NCBI GenBank assembly: GCA_905236115.1
Contig: CAJOOL010000125.1
Location: forward strand, 1 to 11,655
Source: an uncultured Endomicrobiia bacterium
GTDB taxonomy: Bacteria > Elusimicrobiota > Endomicrobiia > Endomicrobiales > Endomicrobiaceae
Reading direction: 5' to 3'
Length of the DNA stretch: 11,655 bases
Shown: positions 1 through 4,031 of the stretch, piece by piece
Position numbering within the stretch: the first letter of the stretch is position 1
Layout: each line of letters opens with the position of its first letter
Position numbers and translations under genes: made by a program
The notes under the pieces: generated by a model
Database searches by the model: none
The model's input: only the letters and a program-made list of their open reading frames with translations
What the model was told of the DNA's origin: nothing

Positions 1-874
1 CGAGGCCGACGAATCCGACGGTTCTTTCTTAAAACTTTCCCCGGTTATTACGGCGGTTACAAATATTGATAACGACCATTTAGACTATTACGGAAATACG
101 GAAAATTTAAAACAGGCATTCATTAAGCATATCAACAGTCTGCCTTTTTACGGTGTCGCTCTGGTATGCACAGACAGTAAATTTGTAAAAGAAATTTTAC
201 CTTACACCACCAGAAAATACATCACCTACGGTTTTACAGCCACGCCGGACATCACGGCTAAAGACATAAAAGCTGTTAACGGCAACACGGAATTTTCCGT
301 CATTTATAAAGGCAAAAAACTCGGCAAAATTATTTTGAAAGTTCCCGGCGAACACAATGTGTTAAATTCGCTTGCGGCCATCGGCATAGGGTTACAGTTT
401 GATATACCTTTTATCAGCATAAAAAATGCTCTTGCCAACTTCAGCGGTGTCGGCAGACGGCTGGAAATAAAAGGCGAAAAAAACGGCGTAACCGTTATTG
501 ACGATTACGGCCATCACCCGACGGAAATTGAAGCCACACTTTCCGCACTAAAACATAACTATCCCGAGAAAAGACTGGTCGTGATTTTTCAGCCTCACAG
601 ATATACCAGAACGCAAAACTTGTATAAAGAATTCGGCAAGGCGTTAAAGAAAGCCGATGTTGTTTATGTGGCGGATATTTACTCCGCCGGCGAAAAGCCG
701 ATTAAGGGTGTAACGTCGCAGCTGATTATTGACAGTGCGAAAGAAAATAAATGTAATGTTTTTAAGTTTGAAGATATCAATTCCGTTGCAAAAATTTTGA
801 AAGAAAACGACATTTTATTGACACTGGGAGCCGGAAACATCTGGCAGCAGGGAGAGAAGTGGCTGGAGGATTAG
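1..874 (+). CDS. murC: UDP-N-acetylmuramate--L-alanine ligase MurC (3' part)
   Basis: MurC joins L-alanine to UDP-N-acetylmuramate using ATP, the first peptide step of cytoplasmic peptidoglycan precursor synthesis. The gene is cut by the window start; the reading frame is open from base 2 and about 290 residues are visible. The N-terminal Rossmann domain and the P-loop lie outside. What remains begins with EADESDGSF, followed by the Mur-ligase central-domain signature TNIDNDHLDYYGN. Next come the PGEHNVLNSLAA segment that opens the C-terminal domain and the strongly MurC-like DDYGHHPTEI, FQPHRYTRT and LGAGNIW motifs. This order matches MurC better than MurD, MurE or MurF. An internal ATG at 335 is not the start, because family sequence continues upstream of it. 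The gene ends about 270 bp before the convergent pilin gene, and no murB or ddl follows in the window, so any cell-wall cluster would lie upstream. Confidence 0.96.
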   Translation, partial: EADESDGSFLKLSPVITAVTNIDNDHLDYYGNTENLKQAFIKHINSLPFYGVALVCTDSKFVKEILPYTTRKYITYGFTATPDITAKDIKAVNGNTEFSVIYKGKKLGKIILKVPGEHNVLNSLAAIGIGLQFDIPFISIKNALANFSGVGRRLEIKGEKNGVTVIDDYGHHPTEIEATLSALKHNYPEKRLVVIFQPHRYTRTQNLYKEFGKALKKADVVYVADIYSAGEKPIKGVTSQLIIDSAKENKCNVFKFEDINSVAKILKENDILLTLGAGNIWQQGEKWLED

Positions 875-1005
875 AAACGACGGCTATATATGTTGTTTTT
901 CTGCTGTTTTAAAACGTCCGCTTTTATTTCTATTGCATAAATTTTATTACTATCAAAAGTTATTGCCGAGAAGTATACATTTTGTCCAAGAATATGAGGC
1001 GACAT
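871..1005 (-). CDS. Doubtful 44-residue ORF, convergent with murC
   Basis: A minus-strand ATG at 1005 opens a 44-codon frame (MSPHILGQNVYFSAITF...) whose TAA overlaps the murC stop codon by 3 bp. The frame is also open upstream of the ATG to a stop near 1110, about 30 codons more, without another good start. Amino acid composition looks protein-like (mixed hydrophobic and charged residues, ending KQQKNNIYSRRF), but no Shine-Dalgarno sequence precedes the ATG. I do not recognise the sequence. It could be a decayed gene end, part of a repeated intergenic element, or chance. Confidence 0.2.
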   Translation of the reverse strand: MSPHILGQNVYFSAITFDSNKIYAIEIKADVLKQQKNNIYSRRF

Positions 1006-1047
1006 TTTTTTGTGTCTTTTAGGGGTATAAAAAAGAGTTGAACCTTT

Positions 1048-1082
1048 GAAAGCAGAATGAGATATTTTCCCACTCTGCTTTC
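1048..1082. terminator. Hairpin between convergent murC and pilin genes
   Basis: GAAAGCAGA (1048-1056) pairs perfectly with TCTGCTTTC (1074-1082); one mismatch and two further pairs continue the stem inward around a short loop. On the + strand it is followed only by CGGGTTTT, and on the minus strand the T run is 13 bases away, so it is not a textbook intrinsic terminator. Its place between two converging genes suggests a transcription-end or 3'-stabilising role (inference). Confidence 0.35.
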
Positions 1083-1089
1083 GGGTTTT

Positions 1090-1114
1090 AGGATTATCGC
1101 TATGTTATAATCCT
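1090..1114. terminator. Second hairpin downstream of the pilin gene
   Basis: AGGATTAT (1090-1097) pairs perfectly with ATAATCCT (1107-1114) around a 9-base loop. On the + strand it is followed by GTTATTTTAAT, a loose T-rich tract; on the minus strand it lies 28 bases past the pilin stop codon without a T run. It is probably part of the same murC/pilin transcription-end region as the hairpin at 1048-1082. Confidence 0.35.
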
Positions 1115-1141
1115 GTTATTTTAATAAAATTTTAATTATTT

Positions 1142-1696
1142 TTAATAGTAACTACCGGTTCTATATCTATAATTAATTCCTGAAACAACGTTATACAACA
1201 TTAAAAATTGATTATTTCCACCAATATTATCTCTTAAATCTTCAGGCACATACACTCCTGCTTCAAAAGCAGAATTGACATCACTAGACCAACCGACCTG
1301 AAATCGAGTAAAATACTTATTACCTCTTGCATCAATGCCAAGAACTGTTTCGTTAGAGGTAAAATCTATCCCGCCACCACTTCTTCCAGCAGCACTACTA
1401 CTGTTAAAGGCAAGCAAAAAATTTCCGTATTCGCTATAATATGCCTTTTGTGCCGAAAGAATACTTCCCAACAAAGCATATCCTTCAGCCCATTTTGCCT
1501 TATCAACATAACCTCTGTAAATCGGAACAGAAATTACTGACAGAATAATAACGATGGCAATGACGATTACCAGCTCCACAAGTGTGAAGCCACACCGTCT
1601 GTCATGCCCGAGTGTCTTTGTCGGGCATCTCGTCGTTTTGCCGTTTCTATACTTCCGGTCTTCCATACATCTATACATCTGTTTTTGTTTTTTCAT
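1142..1696 (-). CDS. Type IV pilin-like / pseudopilin protein with long leader
   Basis: This is a 184-residue prepilin. The class III signal is GFTLVELVIVIAIVIILSV: prepilin peptidase would cut after Gly36, leaving N-terminal Phe37, with the conserved Glu at mature position +5 (Glu41). One hydrophobic helix (about 37-58) serves as membrane anchor and pilus-core segment, and runs into IYRGYVDKAKWAEGYALLGSILSAQK, typical of pilins and type II secretion pseudopilins. The C-terminal globular part (about 75-184) is glycine- and serine-rich with aromatic residues and has no cysteine pair. The 36-residue leader is long and basic and contains a GC-rich palindrome at 1604-1628. The ATG at 1696 is supported by AGGAG at 1704-1708. 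No assembly genes (pilB, pilC, pilD or gsp) lie nearby, so whether it is a major pilin, minor pilin or pseudopilin cannot be told. Confidence 0.85.
   Translation of the reverse strand: MKKQKQMYRCMEDRKYRNGKTTRCPTKTLGHDRRCGFTLVELVIVIAIVIILSVISVPIYRGYVDKAKWAEGYALLGSILSAQKAYYSEYGNFLLAFNSSSAAGRSGGGIDFTSNETVLGIDARGNKYFTRFQVGWSSDVNSAFEAGVYVPEDLRDNIGGNNQFLMLYNVVSGINYRYRTGSYY
1582..1595. repeat. Short hairpin at the prepilin cleavage-site codons
   Basis: GTGTG (1582-1586) and CACAC (1591-1595) form a perfect 5-bp stem with a 4-base loop. The bases encode the residues around the Gly36/Phe37 cleavage junction of the pilin precursor. It may be coincidental; it lies next to the larger GC-rich palindrome in the same leader. 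Confidence 0.3.
1604..1628. repeat. GC-rich palindrome inside the pilin leader
   Basis: ATGCCCGA (1604-1611) and TCGGGCAT (1621-1628) are perfect 8-bp inverted arms around a 9-base loop. The element is clearly richer in GC than its surroundings. It is translated within the pilin leader as roughly RCPTKTLGH (residues 23-31), just upstream of the prepilin cleavage site. A short in-frame palindrome in a removable leader resembles the way palindromic elements enter coding genes in Rickettsia. That it is mobile or repeated here is inference. Confidence 0.5.
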
Positions 1697-1725
1697 AGTT
1701 TTTCTCCTTTTGTTTTTTATTTATC

Positions 1726-1741
1726 CGAGGCTAATCCCTCG
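1726..1741 (-). promoter_or_regulatory. Hairpin in the pilin mRNA leader
   Basis: CGAGG (1726-1730) and CCTCG (1737-1741) form a 5-bp stem with a 6-base loop, ending 17 bases upstream of the pilin Shine-Dalgarno sequence in the minus-strand transcript. It could stabilise the leader; the stem is too short to be sure. Confidence 0.25.
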
Positions 1742-1835
1742 CATCCTATTTCGTCTTTTTTGAATAAACCAACAAAATGTCAGGACACAGAAAAAACTGC
1801 AAAGTTTGAGGCGAGCAATTTTTTCGCTATAACTA

Positions 1836-1865
1836 TTGTCTATTAAAGAGCGTTTTTGGTATAAT
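1836..1865 (+). promoter_or_regulatory. Sigma70-type promoter reading toward the HTH regulator
   Basis: TTGTCT (1836-1841) and a perfect TATAAT (1860-1865) are separated by 18 bp. Transcription would start near 1872 and give a leader of about 200 bases before the regulator ATG at 2071. The -10 box overlaps the left arm of the inverted repeat at 1864-1961 and the -10 box of the pilin promoter on the other strand. Confidence 0.55.
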
Positions 1866-1890
1866 AACCGAGAGATAAATGCCCTTGCAA
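1861..1890 (-). promoter_or_regulatory. Candidate pilin promoter, -10 shared with the opposite strand
   Basis: Read on the minus strand, TTGCAA (1885-1890) and TATTAT (1861-1866) are 18 bp apart. Transcription would begin near 1854 and run into the pilin gene with a leader of about 158 bases. The -10 hexamer is the near-symmetrical complement of the + strand TATAAT, so RNA polymerase bound in one orientation would exclude the other. Confidence 0.4.
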
Positions 1891-1961
1891 AGTAATTTAT
1901 CTTTTTACCAAACTGTGCTATGCTTTTGGGCGGTGTGTCCAAAAACAGCCCGCTCGGTTAT
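1864..1961. repeat. Long-range inverted repeat enclosing a second hairpin
   Basis: The outer arms ATAACCGAG (1864-1872) and CTCGGTTAT (1953-1961) are perfect 9-bp complements. Just inside, AGATAAAT (1873-1880) and ATTTATCT (1895-1902) form a perfect 8-bp stem with a 14-base loop. Further in, TTTTGG (1924-1929) can pair with CCAAAA (1939-1944), or GGGC (1928-1931) with GCCC (1948-1951). Because the predicted start of the + transcript is near 1872, the left outer arm may be mostly untranscribed. The outer arms may therefore be paired operator half-sites for the neighbouring regulator, and the inner stems an RNA leader structure. No known riboswitch consensus was recognised. Confidence 0.4.
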
Positions 1962-2070
1962 AATTTTTATGGTTGCTACAGAAATTCTATATAAATTCTA
2001 TAGTAATTATAAAATAATTCTTTTATTTTGTCAAGAGTTTTTTATTTTTTCGGGTAATTTCAAGCAAGAA

Positions 2071-2448
2071 ATGAATAAGAATACGATTTTTGAAAAAATG
2101 ATAATAAACTTTAATTCCGGGATTAAAACGGGAAGCCAGACTTATTTTGCAAAAATGTTAAACATTCCCGTGCAGACAATAAGTGCGTGGGTAAACGGCA
2201 GATCAATACCGACAGCGGAAAATATTGTTCAGCTGGCAAAAATTTTTGATAAATCCGAAGAAGAAATAAAGAAAATTTTCGTTCGGAACACGACTGAAAT
2301 TACAAATGCGGAAAACAGAAATATTTCGTTGAAAGACAAAGAAAAAATAAAACTGCTGGAAGAAAGAATAAAAGTATTGGAAGAAAGAAACGGATTTTTG
2401 AAAGAACAGGTTGATTTTTATAAAAGCCGCAAACAGGAAGCCGAATAA
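2071..2448 (+). CDS. Small HTH (Cro/C1-type) regulator with leucine zipper
   Basis: This is a 125-residue DNA-binding protein. Residues 22-59 hold a Cro/C1-type helix-turn-helix: QTYFAKMLNIPVQTISAWVNGRS, followed by PTAENIVQLAKIF, the usual third and fourth helices. Residues 86-118 form a charged coiled coil with leucines at 96, 103 and 110, spaced seven apart, suggesting dimerisation. No ligand or peptidase domain is present. The frame is open back to 1879, but upstream residues are low-complexity hydrophobic and no ribosome site precedes the earlier ATGs at 1879 or 1969, so ATG 2071 is chosen; its own Shine-Dalgarno is weak. The gene diverges from the pilin gene across the shared promoter region, so it may control itself and the pilin (inference). 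Confidence 0.75.
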   Translation: MNKNTIFEKMIINFNSGIKTGSQTYFAKMLNIPVQTISAWVNGRSIPTAENIVQLAKIFDKSEEEIKKIFVRNTTEITNAENRNISLKDKEKIKLLEERIKVLEERNGFLKEQVDFYKSRKQEAE

Positions 2449-2466
2449 AAGACTTGTATTATTTTC

Positions 2467-2495
2467 TTGACTGTTTAAAAAAATTTTTATATATT
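2467..2495 (+). promoter_or_regulatory. Sigma70-type promoter for the tRNA pair
   Basis: TTGACT (2467-2472), a 17-bp spacer and TATATT (2490-2495) give near-consensus -35 and -10 boxes. The predicted start near 2502 lies about 50 bases before tRNA-Cys. The spacer is almost pure A and T with an A run, as in strong stable-RNA promoters. Confidence 0.6.
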
Positions 2496-2550
2496 ATAAA
2501 GATAAGATATTTGAAAGTTTCTTTGAAAGCTTAAAGAAAGCTGAAAAATT

Positions 2551-2624
2551 GGTGCGATGCCCGAGCTGGTTAAGGGAGCGGTCTGCAAAACCGCTTTGCA
2601 TCGGTTCGAATCCGATTCGCACCT
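2551..2624 (+). tRNA. tRNA-Cys (anticodon GCA)
   Basis: The cloverleaf is complete. The acceptor stem GGTGCGA (2551-2557) pairs with TCGCACC (2617-2623). The anticodon stem GCGGT/ACCGC encloses loop CTGCAAA with anticodon GCA at 2585-2587. The T stem ATCGG/CCGAT encloses TTCGAAT. The discriminator is U2624, usual for tRNA-Cys. No CCA is encoded: a run of T follows directly, so CCA must be added by nucleotidyltransferase. The run may also aid transcript ending or processing before the next tRNA 10 bases on. Confidence 0.96.
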
Positions 2625-2634
2625 TTTTTATTTT

Positions 2635-2711
2635 GCTCGGTTAGCTCAGTTGGTTAGAGTGCTTCCTTGACATGGAAGAGGTCAGAGGTTCGAATCCTCT
2701 ACCGAGCACCA
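2635..2711 (+). tRNA. tRNA-Val (anticodon GAC)
   Basis: The acceptor stem GCTCGGT (2635-2641) pairs with ACCGAGC (2701-2707). The D arm contains AGTTGGTTA. The anticodon stem CTTCC/GGAAG (2662-2666 and 2674-2678) encloses TTGACAT with anticodon GAC at 2669-2671. The T arm is AGAGG/CCTCT around TTCGAAT. The discriminator is A2708 and CCA (2709-2711) appears encoded, unlike the neighbouring tRNA-Cys. The two tRNAs are 10 bases apart and probably co-transcribed. Confidence 0.96.
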
Positions 2712-2713
2712 AA

Positions 2714-2732
2714 AAATTTTCAAAGAAAATTT
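2714..2732 (+). terminator. AT-rich hairpin after tRNA-Val
   Basis: AAATTTTC (2714-2721) and GAAAATTT (2725-2732) form a perfect 8-bp stem with a 3-base loop immediately after the tRNA 3' end. The stem is nearly all A:T and the T tract after it is short, so it would be a weak terminator or a processing signal. Confidence 0.4.
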
Positions 2733-2739
2733 AATTGAT

Positions 2740-2820
2740 AATTTATAATGTATAATTTACAATTAAAAAAACAGCGATAATTTTTACCTGCAGTCAGCAA
2801 TTATAAATTATAAATTGAGG
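2740..2820. repeat. AT-rich inverted-repeat element, copy 1 (before yajQ)
   Basis: The left part includes AATTTATAAT (2740-2749) and TATAATTTACAATTA (2751-2765); the right part (2798-2820) is CAATTATAAATT, TATAAATT and GAGG. AATTTATAAT pairs perfectly with 2807-2816. The ends resemble those of the element at 3353-3415 while the centres differ. The right end carries the yajQ ribosome-binding sequence GAGG, five bases from the ATG. Confidence 0.55.
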
Positions 2821-2825
2821 TATTC

Positions 2826-3323
2826 ATGGCTAATAATTTTTCTTTTGATATAGTATCTGAAGTTAATTTTATGGAAGTAGACAATGCGGTAAATCAGGCT
2901 CAGAAAGAGCTGTCGCAGAGATTTGATTTTAAAGGTTCCAAATCTTCCATAGATTACAACAAGAACGATAAAAAAATTACTTTAATCGGTGACGACGAGT
3001 ATAAGCTGAAGGCTTTGACCGATATTATTGAGGGTAAATTTGCCAAAAGAGGCGTGTCGCTGAAGTGTATGGAATTTAAAGCGAAAGAGCAGGCTTTTGA
3101 GGGAACAATACGACAGACAATAGAACTGGTAAGCGGTTTACCGAGCGATAAGGCTAAAGAAATAACAAAAATGATAAAGAATGAAAAGTTTAAAGTAAAT
3201 ACACAAATTGAAGGTGCCAAAATAAAAGTATCTTCCCCGAAGAAAGACGAACTTCAAGCTGTTATTTCTTTCCTGAAAAACTCCAATTTTCCACTGCCTT
3301 TACAGTTTACGAATTACCGCTAA
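2826..3323 (+). CDS. yajQ: YajQ-family nucleotide-binding protein
   Basis: This is a 165-residue cytoplasmic protein of the YajQ/DUF520 family; E. coli YajQ is about the same size. The start MANNFSFDIVSEVNFMEVDNAV matches the family opening (SFDIVSEVD...EVxNAV). RFDFKGS follows at about residue 32, KFAKRGV at about 71, and the end PLPLQFTNYR matches the family's QFxNFR tail. Family members fold as two small RNP-like domains; they bind nucleotides or RNA, and Xanthomonas and Pseudomonas homologues bind cyclic di-GMP. The ligand here is unknown. The ATG is supported by GAGG five bases upstream, at the edge of the AT-rich repeat. No gene of cyclic di-GMP turnover is in the window. Confidence 0.93.
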   Translation: MANNFSFDIVSEVNFMEVDNAVNQAQKELSQRFDFKGSKSSIDYNKNDKKITLIGDDEYKLKALTDIIEGKFAKRGVSLKCMEFKAKEQAFEGTIRQTIELVSGLPSDKAKEITKMIKNEKFKVNTQIEGAKIKVSSPKKDELQAVISFLKNSNFPLPLQFTNYR

Positions 3324-3352
3324 CGGCAATTTATAGTTTATACTTTATAATG

Positions 3353-3415
3353 ATAATTTACAATTAAAAAGTGCAAAGAGTTTTTCACAAGCAATTATAA
3401 ATTGTAAATTGGAGT
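3353..3415. repeat. AT-rich inverted-repeat element, copy 2 (before the radical SAM gene)
   Basis: AATTTACAATT (3355-3365) and AATTGTAAATT (3400-3410) are perfect 11-bp complements with a 34-base loop. The flanks share ATAATTTACAATTAAAAA and GCAATTATAAATT with the copy before yajQ, while the loop sequences differ. The right end runs straight into TTGGAG, the ribosome site of the radical SAM gene, five bases from its ATG. Confidence 0.6.
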
Positions 3416-3419
3416 AATC

Positions 3420-4013
3420 ATGAGTGACTATTCTTACAAATATGCAGGCAACTTATATCTTAATATTACCAACAGATGTATGATGGCGTGTCCTTACTGC
3501 ATAAAATACAAATGGGCGAATAATTTCAGAGGGAATTCTTTAAAACTTGACAGAGAACCGACAGCCGAAGAAGTAATAAAATCCATAGGCGACCCGACAC
3601 AATACGGGGAAATAATTTTCTGCGGTTACGGCGACGCATTGATAAGACTTAACGAAGTGATAGAAATTTCCAAATGGCTTAAAAGTAAAAATGTCCGTGT
3701 CAGAATCAATACCGCAGGGCTTGCCAACAGGTATCACAACAGAAATATTTTACCGGAGCTTAAAGGATTGATTGATGTTATATCCGTAAGCCTTAACGGT
3801 GCAACCCCAGAAGAACATAACAGAATCAACAGACCGATGTTTAAAGAAGAATCTTTCGGTGAAATTTTAAAATTTGTGCGTGAAGCAAAAAAATATATTC
3901 CGACGGTTGTAATAACCGCTGTGGAACTTCCCGGGCTGGATGTTGCAAAAGTTAAAGAAACGGCAAAAGAGCTGGGAGTATTTTTCAGAGCAAGACCGTT
4001 GTTGGAAGATTGA
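3420..4013 (+). CDS. Small radical SAM protein, TatD-associated type
   Basis: This is a 197-residue radical SAM enzyme of unknown substrate. The iron-sulfur motif CX3CX2C is CMMACPYC (Cys20, Cys24, Cys27) directly after LYLNITNR. FCGYGD (67-72) stands in the GGE region that contacts SAM. RINTAGLAN and VISVSLNG complete the usual partial barrel strands. No SPASM or other C-terminal domain with extra cysteines follows. The short length and the LNITNRC opening resemble the family named for its frequent linkage to tatD nucleases; tatD is not in the window, so the name rests on sequence character only. The ATG has GGAG five bases upstream from the repeat. Only 18 bases separate it from the next gene. 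Confidence 0.82.
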   Translation: MSDYSYKYAGNLYLNITNRCMMACPYCIKYKWANNFRGNSLKLDREPTAEEVIKSIGDPTQYGEIIFCGYGDALIRLNEVIEISKWLKSKNVRVRINTAGLANRYHNRNILPELKGLIDVISVSLNGATPEEHNRINRPMFKEESFGEILKFVREAKKYIPTVVITAVELPGLDVAKVKETAKELGVFFRARPLLED

Positions 4014-4030
4014 ATTATAATTTACAATTG
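4013..4030 (+). repeat. Partial copy of the AT-rich repeat (radical SAM/YfhO gap)
   Basis: AATTATAATTTACAATTG fills almost the whole 18-base gap between the two genes and matches the left-end sequence ATAATTTACAATT of the longer elements upstream. It lacks the GGAG end, and no clear Shine-Dalgarno precedes the next ATG. Confidence 0.45.
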
Positions 4031-4031
4031 A

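Noticed and set aside
1554..1846. Two + strand open frames across the pilin 5' end and its leader
   Set aside because: They run antisense to the clear prepilin signal and have phenylalanine/serine-rich sequence reflecting A/T runs, with no ribosome site.
1879..2070. N-terminal extension of the HTH regulator from ATG 1879 or 1969
   Set aside because: The extra residues are low-complexity and hydrophobic, overlap the promoter and inverted repeat, and have no Shine-Dalgarno sequence; the domain starts naturally after ATG 2071.
1142..2448. A toxin-antitoxin or phage module around the HTH regulator
   Set aside because: The partner gene is a pilin, no toxin-like or phage gene is adjacent, and the regulator's zipper tail has no antitoxin signature I can recognise.
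1952..2643. GCTCGGTTA at 1952-1960 identical to the first nine bases of tRNA-Val (2635-2643), as a possible attachment-site duplication
   Set aside because: Nine bases is too short, the flanks differ, attachment sites usually use the tRNA 3' half, and no integrase lies between.
2740..3415. CRISPR array
   Set aside because: There are only two longer copies, far apart and flanking a gene, with no regular spacers and no cas genes.
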